A stretch of 64,000 nt of DNA, taken from Cryobacterium melibiosiphilum (GTDB lineage Bacteria; Actinomycetota; Actinomycetes; Actinomycetales; Microbacteriaceae). Position 1 is the stretch's first letter; each line of letters begins with the position of its first letter. Positions 18,265 through 27,400 of the stretch are shown here, one piece after another. The notes beneath the pieces are model-generated. The model was given only the letters and a program-made list of their open reading frames with translations. It was not told the origin of the DNA and searched no databases. A program made the translations under genes and the position numbers. The DNA is taken from assembly GCF_003602235.1 (NCBI RefSeq), contig NZ_QZVS01000096.1:1-64000 (forward strand), given 5' to 3'.

Positions 18265-18348
18265 TGGCAAGCGGAGGACGATTTGCTCGAGCGTCGGCGC
18301 AGGGAGGGCATTTTGACGAGAAGCGGGTGTCGCTTCCTCCCTGCGGTG
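18265..18348 (+). repeat. 84-bp palindromic intergenic repeat, copy B
   Basis: Same length and orientation as copy A, starting 24 bases after the DUF559 stop. It keeps GCGGAGGACGATTTG at the left, AGGGAGGGCATTTTGAC in the middle and TTCCTCCCTGCGG at the right. It also contains GACGAGAAGCGGGTG, close to the arms of the second repeat type seen at 30624 and 39140. Confidence 0.75.
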
Positions 18349-18387
18349 CGGGTGTCAACTCCCAGCGCAACCCCGTATTCTGGAACC

Positions 18388-18582
18388 ATGGTTGAGAACT
18401 TTTGGGCGAACGCGGCATGGTCGGTCATTCCCACGATTCTGCTGGGGCTGACGTTCTGGTACGTGCTGCGCTCGATCATTCGGGCCGACCGCACCGAGCG
18501 CAAGGTGTACGCCAAGATCGAAGCCGAAGAGCGCGCGCGCCTCGGCCTGGACGCTCCCGGCCTCGACACACCCGCCACATAA
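18388..18582 (+). CDS. Small membrane protein upstream of cardiolipin synthase
   Basis: 64 residues from ATG 18388. One membrane segment (about 8-30, AWSVIPTILLGLTFWYVL) is followed by a charged Arg/Glu-rich cytosolic tail. It ends 6 bases before the cardiolipin synthase gene, so they are probably one operon. No family function is known to me. Confidence 0.7.
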   Translation: MVENFWANAAWSVIPTILLGLTFWYVLRSIIRADRTERKVYAKIEAEERARLGLDAPGLDTPAT

Positions 18583-18588
18583 TTCCGC

Positions 18589-20052
18589 ATGCCGGCCCTT
18601 GACGGTTCGACCTTCCTCGTTCTAGCCGCCTTTGTCGTCGACTTCATCGTTCGTGTCATCGCCGTCATCGTCGTGCCGCGCAATCGCCGACCGATGTCGG
18701 GCATGGCCTGGCTGCTGACGATCTTCTTCATCCCGTACCTGGGTGTCTTTCTCTTTATGCTGATCGGCTACCGCACGCTGCCCAAGAAGCGGCTGGCCCA
18801 GCAGCAACTCATCAACCGGTTTATTCTGGAGAGCACCGAGGGCGTCGAGTTGGTACGCCACGAAGAAGTGTGGCCGGGCTGGCTGGAATCGGTGGTCGAG
18901 CTCAACCGCAACCTCGGCGCGATGCCGCTTGTCGGCGATAACACCGCGACCCTGCTCGGCGACTACCAGGGCAGCTTCGACGCCATGATCGCCGACATCG
19001 ACCGCGCCGAACGCTACGTGCACGTCGAGTTCTATATCCTCTCCCTCGACCCGACCACCAAGCCGTTCTTCGACGCCCTCGAGAACGCGGTGAAGCGCGG
19101 GGTCAGTGTGCGGGTGCTGATGGACCACATCCAGTCGATGCGCAAGCCCGGATACAAGGAGACCAAAGCGCGGCTGACCGCCTCCGGCGTGAAGTGGGAA
19201 CTCATGCTGCCGGTGCAGCCGTTCAAGGGCAAGTGGCAGCGCCCGGACCTGCGCAACCACCGCAAACTGCTCGTCGTCGACGGGCTCGTGGGGTTCATGG
19301 GCTCGCAGAACATCATCGACCGCTCCTACAACATGCGCCGCAACATCCGCCTGGGGCTGCAGTGGAAAGACTTCATGACCCGCCTCGAGGGCCCGATCGT
19401 CTCGGGTCTCAACGCGATCTTCATCACCGACTGGTACAGCGAGACCAACGACATGCTGATCCGCGACATCGAGCCTGTGCATCCGCGGCCGCTGACCGAC
19501 GGCCTGGACTGCCAGGTCGTGCCGAGTGGGCCCGGATTCAAGGGCGAGAACAACCTGCGCCTGTTCCTCGCGCTGCTGTACTACGCGCAGGAGCGCATCA
19601 TCATCACGAGCCCGTATTTCGTGCCGGACGAGTCGATGATGTACGCGATCACCACGGCGACCCAGCGCGGTCTGCACGTGGAGCTCTTCGTCTCCGAGAT
19701 CGGCGACCAGGCCGTGGTTTACCACGCGCAGCGCTCATACTACGAGGAGCTGCTGCGCGCCGGGGTGCACATCTACATGTACAAGGCGCCATACATTCTG
19801 CACGCCAAGCACTTCACGATCGACGACGAGGTCGCCGTGGTCGGCTCGAGCAACATGGACCAGCGCTCCTTCAGCCTCAACATGGAGGTCTCGCTGATGG
19901 TGCGCGGCCACACCTTCGTCGAGCGCCTGCGCGCCATGGAAGACGAGAACCGGGCCAACAGCCGAGAGCTCACCCTCGAGGAGTGGATGAAGCAGCCGCT
20001 GCGCTCCACGATCCTCGACAACCTCGCCCGGCTCACGTCGGCCGTGCAGTAG
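18589..20052 (+). CDS. cls: Cardiolipin synthase (phospholipase D type)
   Basis: 487 residues. Makes cardiolipin in the membrane. Two N-terminal membrane segments (about 5-25 and 38-60) are followed by two PLD domains with HKD motifs: HRKLLVVDGLVGFMGSQN near 223 and HAKHFTIDDEVAVVGSSNMD near 404. The length matches bacterial Cls. The last 20 bases overlap the 3' end of the convergent XRE gene. Confidence 0.92.
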   Translation: MPALDGSTFLVLAAFVVDFIVRVIAVIVVPRNRRPMSGMAWLLTIFFIPYLGVFLFMLIGYRTLPKKRLAQQQLINRFILESTEGVELVRHEEVWPGWLESVVELNRNLGAMPLVGDNTATLLGDYQGSFDAMIADIDRAERYVHVEFYILSLDPTTKPFFDALENAVKRGVSVRVLMDHIQSMRKPGYKETKARLTASGVKWELMLPVQPFKGKWQRPDLRNHRKLLVVDGLVGFMGSQNIIDRSYNMRRNIRLGLQWKDFMTRLEGPIVSGLNAIFITDWYSETNDMLIRDIEPVHPRPLTDGLDCQVVPSGPGFKGENNLRLFLALLYYAQERIIITSPYFVPDESMMYAITTATQRGLHVELFVSEIGDQAVVYHAQRSYYEELLRAGVHIYMYKAPYILHAKHFTIDDEVAVVGSSNMDQRSFSLNMEVSLMVRGHTFVERLRAMEDENRANSRELTLEEWMKQPLRSTILDNLARLTSAVQ

Positions 20053-20266
20053 CCCCGGTCGTCAGTAGGTCCCCGACCTCACAGTCGAGCGCCGTGCAAA
20101 TGGCTTCGAGCGTCGAAAAGCGGATGGCCCGGGCTCGGTCGTTCTTGAGTACCGACAGGTTCACGACACTCACCCCGACCAGCTCGCTGAGTCGGGTCAG
20201 GGTCAGCCCGCGTTCGGCGAGCAGCTCGTCGAGGCGGCAGTGAACCGTGCTGCCTGCTTCGGGCAC
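20033..20266 (-). CDS. XRE-family HTH regulator (YozG-like)
   Basis: 77 residues from a GTG start that shares one base with the stop of the upstream membrane gene. Nearly the whole protein is a Cro/CI helix-turn-helix (LDELLAERGLTLTRLSELVG ... FSTLEAICTALDCEVGDLL). Such tiny regulators pair with DUF2975 membrane proteins. The repeated TGCTTATCGATATG words upstream of the pair are its likely operators (inference). Confidence 0.85.
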   Translation of the reverse strand: MPEAGSTVHCRLDELLAERGLTLTRLSELVGVSVVNLSVLKNDRARAIRFSTLEAICTALDCEVGDLLTTGATARPT

Positions 20267-20898
20267 TATACGAGCCCCTCGGTGTCGCGCTGCAGGCGGT
20301 TTCCGACCTCGAAGACCATCGCCACCAGCAGAATCACGAAGCCCACCAACACCGGTGTCGGATCGACCTGAAACCCCAGGGGCCAAAACCCGCCGGGGGA
20401 GACCGTGTCGAGTTCCGTGCTGGCGACCATCAGGCCGAACCCGCCCAACGCCCCGCCCAGCGTCGACCCGAGCACCAGCACCGCGCCCACCGACGTGGCC
20501 ATCCACGAGACCGACTGGTCAAACGCGCGGCGCCGCAGCAGCTTCCAGCACAGGTGTGCCACGGCGGCGCAGATCAGGGCAGTCGTCACCATCGCGACCA
20601 CGTTGCTGAGGGCCCACAGGAAGATGGGCAGGGAGCTCAGGCCGGAGATCAGAACGGATGCGCTCGAGAACGTTCCCTCGACCAGCTGCGCGGTGCCGGC
20701 ATCCGCTTCGGCTGGCAGCGGAGCGTCGATCAGCAGGCTGAGGGGAATGCGGTCGGAGGTCAACCCGGTGATCAGGTGGACCAGGCCGAGAGTGAGGTTG
20801 ATCACGGCGACCAGGATGGCCGCGCCGAGGAAGGTCCAGAGGATGGGGCGTTCGAGCCGGGCATCCAGGCGCTTCAGCCGAGCGTAGGTGGTGGACAT
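20266..20898 (-). CDS. DUF2975-like four-helix membrane protein
   Basis: 210 residues with four membrane segments (about 20-42, 85-108, 133-158, 178-198), the usual layout of DUF2975 proteins. It is translationally coupled (one-base overlap) to the XRE regulator that follows. The family call rests on topology and partner. Function unknown; such pairs may act as membrane-linked regulatory modules. The start MSTTYARLKRLDARLERP has GAGGGGA upstream, a good ribosome site. Confidence 0.65.
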   Translation of the reverse strand: MSTTYARLKRLDARLERPILWTFLGAAILVAVINLTLGLVHLITGLTSDRIPLSLLIDAPLPAEADAGTAQLVEGTFSSASVLISGLSSLPIFLWALSNVVAMVTTALICAAVAHLCWKLLRRRAFDQSVSWMATSVGAVLVLGSTLGGALGGFGLMVASTELDTVSPGGFWPLGFQVDPTPVLVGFVILLVAMVFEVGNRLQRDTEGLV

Positions 20899-20936
20899 GT
20901 GATCCCCTCATCGTCGTAATGTCTGTAGAGCCATAA

Positions 20937-20974
20937 TGCTTATCGATATGGTTAACATATTGCTTATCGATATG
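20937..20974 (-). promoter_or_regulatory. Direct-repeat operator of the DUF2975/XRE pair
   Basis: The 14-bp word TGCTTATCGATATG occurs twice exactly (20937-20950 and 20961-20974), 24 bp apart centre to centre, with GTTAACATAT between. It begins 39 bases upstream of the membrane gene start, in unusually AT-rich DNA. It is likely a promoter with two operator sites for the small HTH protein. Confidence 0.5.
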
Positions 20975-21120
20975 TCGCACAAGCCCGCGTGCCCCGACGG
21001 GGGTACCCGGGCGCAGCATCCGTCACGCCCACGGCGAACAACGACCATCTCGTGCCGAAGGATCGTTACTCTCGATGTATCGGCACCATATAACTGCCCT
21101 GGCGCCAGAGGAGCGATCAC

Positions 21121-23646
21121 ATGTTTGAGAGATTTACCGACCGAGCTCGTCGTGTCGTCGTTTTGGCCCAGGAAGAGGCCAAGATGCTCAACCACAACTA
21201 CATCGGGACCGAGCACATTCTGCTCGGCCTGATCCACGAGGGTGAAGGCGTCGCCGCCAAGGCTCTGGAGAGCCTCGGCATCTCCCTCGATGCCGTGCGC
21301 GAACAGGTGCAAGACATCATCGGCCAGGGTCAGCAGCAGCCGACCGGCCACATTCCCTTCACGCCGCGCGCGAAGAAGGTCCTCGAGCTCAGCCTGCGCG
21401 AAGCGCTGCAGCTCGGCCACAACTACATCGGCACCGAGCACATCCTGCTCGGCCTGATCCGCGAGGGCGAGGGCGTTGCCGCCCAGGTTCTCGTGAAGCT
21501 CGGCGCCGACCTCAACCGGGTGCGCCAGCAGGTCATCCAGCTGCTCTCGGGTTACCAGGGCAAGGAGCAGGTGCAGGTCGGAGCGAACGAGCAGGTTGCC
21601 GGCGCCGCCGGAAGCCAGATTCTCGACCAGTTCGGCCGCAACCTCACGCAGTCCGCCCGGGACAACAAGCTCGACCCGGTCATTGGCCGGGAGAAGGAAA
21701 TCGAGCGGGTCATGCAGATCCTGTCTCGACGTACCAAAAACAATCCCGTGCTGATCGGTGAGCCCGGAGTCGGAAAGACGGCCGTTGTCGAGGGCCTCGC
21801 CCAGGCCATCGTCAAGGGTGATGTCCCCGAGACGCTGAAGGACAAGCAGCTGTACTCGCTCGACCTCGGTTCGCTCATCGCTGGCAGCCGCTACCGCGGT
21901 GACTTCGAAGAGCGCCTGAAAAAGGTCACCAAGGAGATCCGTACCCGCGGCGACATCATCGTCTTCATCGACGAGATCCACACCCTCGTGGGTGCCGGAG
22001 CCGCCGAGGGCGCCATCGACGCCGCATCCATTCTGAAGCCGCTGCTCGCCCGTGGTGAGCTGCAGACGATCGGTGCGACCACCCTCGACGAGTACCGCAA
22101 GCACTTCGAGAAGGATGCCGCCCTCGAGCGCCGCTTCCAGCCCATCCAGGTGAACGAGCCGTCGCTGCCGCACACCATCAACATCCTCAAGGGCCTGCGC
22201 GACCGGTACGAAGCGCACCACAAGGTGTCCATCACGGATGGCGCCCTCGTCGCCGCGGCGAACCTCGCCGACCGCTACGTGTCCGACCGCTTCCTGCCCG
22301 ACAAGGCCATCGACCTGATCGACGAGGCCGGCGCCCGCCTGCGCCTGTCGATCCTGTCGAGCCCGCCCGAGCTGCGCGAATTCGACGACAAGATCTCCGT
22401 GGTGCGTGCCGCCAAGGAGACCGCCATCGAGGAGCAAGACTTCGAGAAGGCCGCGGGCCTGCGCGACGAGGAGAAGAACCTCCTCGGCGAGCGTCTGCGC
22501 CTCGAGAAGAAGTGGAAGTCCGGCGACGTCAAGACGACCGCGGTCGTCGACGAGGGCCTGATCGCCGAAGTGCTCGCCCAGGCGACCGGCATCCCGGTCT
22601 TCAAACTCACCGAAGAAGAGTCCTCGCGCCTCGTCTTCATGGAGAAGGCACTGCACCAGCGCGTCATCGGTCAGGAAGAGGCCATCTCGGCGCTCGCCAA
22701 GACCATCCGTCGCACCCGTGCCGGCCTGAAGGACCCGAAGCGTCCGAGCGGTTCCTTCGTCTTCGCCGGCCCGACCGGCGTCGGCAAGACCGAGCTCGCC
22801 AAGGCGCTCGCCGAGTTCCTGTTCGACGACGAAGCCGCACTGATCGCCCTCGACATGAGCGAGTACGGCGAGAAGCACACCGTCTCGCGCCTGTTCGGTG
22901 CTCCCCCCGGATTCGTCGGCTTCGAAGAGGGCGGCCAGCTCACCGAGAAGGTACGCCGCAAGCCGTTCTCCGTGGTGCTGTTCGACGAGATCGAGAAGGC
23001 CCACCCGGACATCTTCAACTCCCTCCTGCAGATTCTGGAAGAGGGCCGGTTGACGGACGGCCAGGGTCGTGTTGTCGACTTCAAGAACACCGTGATCATC
23101 ATGACGACCAACCTCGGTACCAAGGACATCTCCGGCGGACCGGTCGGGTTCCAGATCGAGGGCGACACCTCGACCGGGTACGACCGCATGGCCGGCAAGG
23201 TGAAAGACGAGCTGAAGAAGCACTTCAAGCCCGAGTTCCTCAACCGCGTTGACGAGATCATCGTCTTCCCGCAGCTGACGAAGCCCGAGCTGCTGCAGAT
23301 CGTCGACCTGTTCATCAAGCGACTCGGCGACCGCCTGCTCGACCGCGACATGACCATCGAGCTGACCCTCGCGGCCAAGGAGCGCCTCATCGAGGTCGGG
23401 TTCGACCCCGCCCTCGGTGCCCGCCCCCTGCGCCGCGCGGTGCAGCACGAGATCGAGGACCGCCTGTCGGAGAACATCCTGCACGGCGAGCTCAACGCGG
23501 GCGACCACGTTCACGTCGACTTCGTCAATGCGGAGTTCGTGTTCACCACGACCCAGCGCGCCGACGCCGTCTCGGTCGGCGTCAACGCCGGCGCGAGCAT
23601 CGGCACGGGCGCGGGCACGCCCGACCTCGCGATCACGAGCGACTAA
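21121..23646 (+). CDS. clpC: ClpC-type AAA+ unfoldase
   Basis: 841 residues. Unfolds substrates for the ClpP protease. Two N-terminal Clp_N repeats (1-145, each with [13 protein letters not shown]) precede AAA domain 1 (Walker A GEPGVGKT near 214), a UVR-type middle domain (around [19 protein letters not shown]), and AAA domain 2 (GPTGVGKT near 550). It is monocistronic, with a strong terminator after it. The 222 bases upstream hold the divergent DUF2975 promoter and a palindrome CTGGCGCCAG close to the start. Confidence 0.96.
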   Translation: MFERFTDRARRVVVLAQEEAKMLNHNYIGTEHILLGLIHEGEGVAAKALESLGISLDAVREQVQDIIGQGQQQPTGHIPFTPRAKKVLELSLREALQLGHNYIGTEHILLGLIREGEGVAAQVLVKLGADLNRVRQQVIQLLSGYQGKEQVQVGANEQVAGAAGSQILDQFGRNLTQSARDNKLDPVIGREKEIERVMQILSRRTKNNPVLIGEPGVGKTAVVEGLAQAIVKGDVPETLKDKQLYSLDLGSLIAGSRYRGDFEERLKKVTKEIRTRGDIIVFIDEIHTLVGAGAAEGAIDAASILKPLLARGELQTIGATTLDEYRKHFEKDAALERRFQPIQVNEPSLPHTINILKGLRDRYEAHHKVSITDGALVAAANLADRYVSDRFLPDKAIDLIDEAGARLRLSILSSPPELREFDDKISVVRAAKETAIEEQDFEKAAGLRDEEKNLLGERLRLEKKWKSGDVKTTAVVDEGLIAEVLAQATGIPVFKLTEEESSRLVFMEKALHQRVIGQEEAISALAKTIRRTRAGLKDPKRPSGSFVFAGPTGVGKTELAKALAEFLFDDEAALIALDMSEYGEKHTVSRLFGAPPGFVGFEEGGQLTEKVRRKPFSVVLFDEIEKAHPDIFNSLLQILEEGRLTDGQGRVVDFKNTVIIMTTNLGTKDISGGPVGFQIEGDTSTGYDRMAGKVKDELKKHFKPEFLNRVDEIIVFPQLTKPELLQIVDLFIKRLGDRLLDRDMTIELTLAAKERLIEVGFDPALGARPLRRAVQHEIEDRLSENILHGELNAGDHVHVDFVNAEFVFTTTQRADAVSVGVNAGASIGTGAGTPDLAITSD

Positions 23647-23663
23647 GCACCAGAAACACCGAG

Positions 23664-23698
23664 AACGGGCCCGGCAGATCTTGCCGGGCCCGTTTTTT
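23664..23698 (+). terminator. Intrinsic terminator of clpC
   Basis: Perfect 13-bp stem AACGGGCCCGGCA (23664-23676) / TGCCGGGCCCGTT (23682-23694), 5-base loop, and a run of six T (23693-23698). Confidence 0.95.
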
Positions 23699-23741
23699 GC
23701 GCCCGTGATTACCCACCGAAGCGGATGTCTAAACTGGGCAA

Positions 23742-24305
23742 ATGACGAAATCGAGCGTTTCCGAGACCGAGCAGGGTGCCAGCGAGCAGGGGCTGGCCGA
23801 TCGGGGCTACACCGTGCGACGTGCGCGCACCGGCGACGTTCCCGGCATCCAGGCCCTCGTCGAACCCCTCGTGCAGCAACGCATCCTGCTCGGCAAGGAC
23901 CGCGTCGTGTTCTACGAGGCGGTGCAGGAATTCCGCGTCGCCGAAGACCCCGACGGAAAACTGATCGGCGTCGGCGCCCTGCACGTGATCTGGGAGGACC
24001 TCGGCGAGGTGCGCACCCTGGCCGTGACCGAAGACTGGCTCGGCAAGGGCGTCGGTCACGTGCTGCTGCGTCGCCTCGAAACGGATGCCCGCGAACTCGG
24101 CCTCACCCGACTGTTCTGCCTCACCTTCGAGGTGCCCTTCTTCAGCCGCAACGGGTTTCGCGACATGGGCACCGAGACCGTCGATCCGGAGGTTTATGCC
24201 GAACTCGTCCGCTCCCACGATGAGGGCGTCGCCGAGTTTCTCGACCTGGCCCGGGTGAAGCCCAACACCCTGGGCAATACCCGCATGGTGAAAGCCCTGT
24301 ACTGA
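23742..24305 (+). CDS. GNAT amino-acid N-acetyltransferase (Rv2747/ArgA-like)
   Basis: 187 residues. After a disordered start, one GNAT domain: YTVRRARTGDVPGIQALVEP, VIWEDLGEVRTLAVTEDWLGKGVGHVLL (acetyl-CoA loop), LTFEVPFFSRNGF. The motif set matches the short actinobacterial enzymes, typified by M. tuberculosis Rv2747, that acetylate glutamate or glutamine for arginine synthesis. Substrate is inferred from family only; no arg genes are nearby. Confidence 0.75.
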   Translation: MTKSSVSETEQGASEQGLADRGYTVRRARTGDVPGIQALVEPLVQQRILLGKDRVVFYEAVQEFRVAEDPDGKLIGVGALHVIWEDLGEVRTLAVTEDWLGKGVGHVLLRRLETDARELGLTRLFCLTFEVPFFSRNGFRDMGTETVDPEVYAELVRSHDEGVAEFLDLARVKPNTLGNTRMVKALY

Positions 24306-24418
24306 GGCTGTTTATCTGTGCTCATGTGAGCAAACTTTTCCTCCGTAACCCAATGGACACCTGGGCTACTTAGTCTCAGAGAGTTGCACCATTAGAGCCA
24401 CTCTCACAGGGGGAACCA

Positions 24419-27400
24419 ATGTCACGACCGCCCAGGAGCGTTTCCACGCTCATTTCCGCAAGCCTTCTCGGGGTGAGCCTGGTGGTCGCCCCGCTGGTCG
24501 CACTGCCGGCGTCGGCCAACACCGATGGCACCGGGGTGATCATCAACGAGGCCTACCTCAGCGGTGGCAGCGCCGGGTCCGCCTACAAGAACAAGTTCGT
24601 CGAGCTCTACAACCCGACGGATGCCGCGATCACCCTCGACGGAACATCCATTCAGTATCGTTCTCCGACGGGAAAAGTGAACCCGACCGGAGTGGTCGAG
24701 CTCACCGGGTCAATCCCCGCAAACGGTTACTTCCTCGTCGGCGGCGGATCGAATGTGGCCACGTCCACCAGTCCCGCCTTGCCTGCCCCGGACGTTGACA
24801 GCAATGCAGGTTGGGGCGGTACCAACGGAACGATCTTCTTCGCTGACCAGACCGACCCGCTCACCGAGCCGGCCGTCGGCAGCCAGATCGACAACCCCCT
24901 GATCATCGACTTGCTCGGCTACGGCTCCTCAAACACCTTCGAAACCGTTGCGGCGTCCTCGCCCAGCGGCACCGGAGACGTGCGATCCTTCAACCGCACC
25001 GACTTCGTCGACAGCGATGACAACTCGGCCGACTTCACCCTCTCGGCCACCATCACGCCGACGAACTCGACGTCAGGCAGCACGCCGGAGCCGACCGGCA
25101 CCCCGACGCCGACCTCCACGAGCACGCCCAGCGCAACGCCGACGTCGACGCCGACCGCCGAGCCGACCGAGACGCCCGCCCCGACCGACGTCACCCCGAT
25201 CGACGCGATCCAGGGAACGACCGACATCAGCCCGTTCGCCGGCCAGGCGGTCAAGACCGTCGGTGTTGTCACGGCCGCCTACCCGGGTGGCGGCTTCAAC
25301 GGCTTCTACATCCAGTCCCCGGACACCGGCGGACCGATCGACCTGGAGACCCACACCGCTTCCGACGGAATCTTCGTCTACGGAACGGCAGCCACCGCAT
25401 CCGTCGCCATCGGCGACTATGTCTCGGTCGTCGGTAAAGTCAGCGAGTACTACAACCTCACCGAGATCTCGGTCGCCTCCGCCTCCGATGTCGAGCAGCT
25501 CGACGACAACGGAATCGTCGACCCGATCGCCGCCACGGTGACTCTGCCCGAAACGGAAGCCGCCCGCGAGTCGCTCGAGGGCATGCTCCTCGCGCCGCAG
25601 GGTGACTTCACCGTCACGAACAACTACACCACCAACCGGTACGCCGAGATCGGTCTCGCCGCCGGCACGACGCCGCTCGTGAACCCCACGGTCACCAACG
25701 TTCCCGGATCCGACGGCTACACGGCCGCGATCGCCGCCAACGCGGCCCGCGCGGTGACGCTCGACGATGGTGCCAGTACCGACTACCTCTACTCTGACGC
25801 TGAGAACACCGCGGTGCCGTACCTCTCCACGACCGAACCGGTGCGCATCGGAGCGGCCGTGACCTTCACGAAGCCCGTCATCTTCGACTACCGCTTCGAG
25901 GTGTGGAAGTTCCAGCCGACCACCGCGCTCGTCGCGGGCAACGCTGACACGGTTCAGCCGGTCACGTTCGAGAACGACCGCACGGATGCCCCCGAGGACG
26001 TGGGCGGCGACATCCGCCTGGCCAGCTTCAACGTTCTCAACTACTTCTCGACCACCGGCGACTCGCTGAACGGCTGCAACTACTACAGCGACCGTGCCGG
26101 CGACCCGACCACCGTCAGCGGAGGCTGCGACGCCCGCGGCGCCGCCGACGCCGAGAACTTCGAGCGCCAGCAGGCCAAGATCGTCGCCGCGATCAACGCC
26201 CTCGATGCCGATGTCGTCTCGCTCGAAGAGATCGAGAACTCGGCCGCCTTCGGCAAGGACCGCGACGACGCACTGCAGAACCTCGTCACCGCGCTCAACG
26301 CCGATGCCGGCAGCGCCGTCTGGGACTTCGCCGGTACCCCCGACGCGCTTCCGACCAGTGAAGACGTGATTCGCACCGCGTTCATCTTCAAGCCCGCCAC
26401 GGTTGAACTGGTCGGGGATTCGGTCATCCTGGCCGAGTCCGAGGCCTTCAACGGCCGCGCCCGCGAGCCGCTCGCCCAGGCGTTCCAGCAGGTCGGCGAC
26501 GACAGCAGCAGCTTTCTCGCCATCGCGAACCACTTCAAGTCCAAGGGCTCCGGCTCGGGCGTCGACGACGACCAGGGCGACGGGCAGGGCAAATCGAACG
26601 CCACCCGCGTCGAACAGGCCGAGGCGCTCGTCGCCTTCGCCGCTGAACTGAAGACCGACACGGGCATCGACCGGGTCTTCCTGATGGGCGACTTCAACGC
26701 CTACGACCTCGAAGACCCGTTGCAGGTGCTGCTCACGGCCGGCTACATCAACCAGGGCGCCACAACCGGCGAATACACCTACGCGTTCGGGGGTACGGTC
26801 GGTTCGCTCGACCACGTCTTCGCCTCGCCCGAAGCGGATGCCGCGGTCAACGATGTCGACGTCTGGAACATCAACTCGGTCGAGTCCGTCGCGCTGGAGT
26901 ACAGCCGGTACAACAACAACCTGACCGACTTCTACACGCCCGACGCGTTCCGCTCCTCGGACCACGACCCGGTCGTGCTCGGTCTGAACCTGTCCAACCG
27001 CACCGACATCAACCTGCTCAACATCAACGATTTCCACGGCCGTATCGATGACAACACGGTGCGCTTCGCGGGAACCATCGATTCGCTGCGCGCCGAGTAC
27101 GGTGACGACGCCACGCTGTTCCTCTCCTCGGGGGACAATATCGGCGCCTCGTTGTTCGCCTCGTCGTCGCAGCTTGACGTTCCGACCATCGATGCCCTCA
27201 ACGCGCTGGGCCTGAAGACCTCCGCCGTGGGTAACCACGAATTCGATCAGGGCTTCGATGACCTGACCGGGCGCGTCACCGACGCGGCGGACTTCTCCCA
27301 CCTGGGCGCGAACGTCTACCTCCAGGGAACCACCACCCCCGCCATGGACGAATACGCGATCTTCGACGTCGACGGGGTGCAGGTTGCCGTCATCGGCGCC

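Noticed and set aside
20908-23514. Long minus-strand frame opposite clpC
   Set aside because: Antisense of ClpC with no recognisable domain; it would also cross the promoter region.
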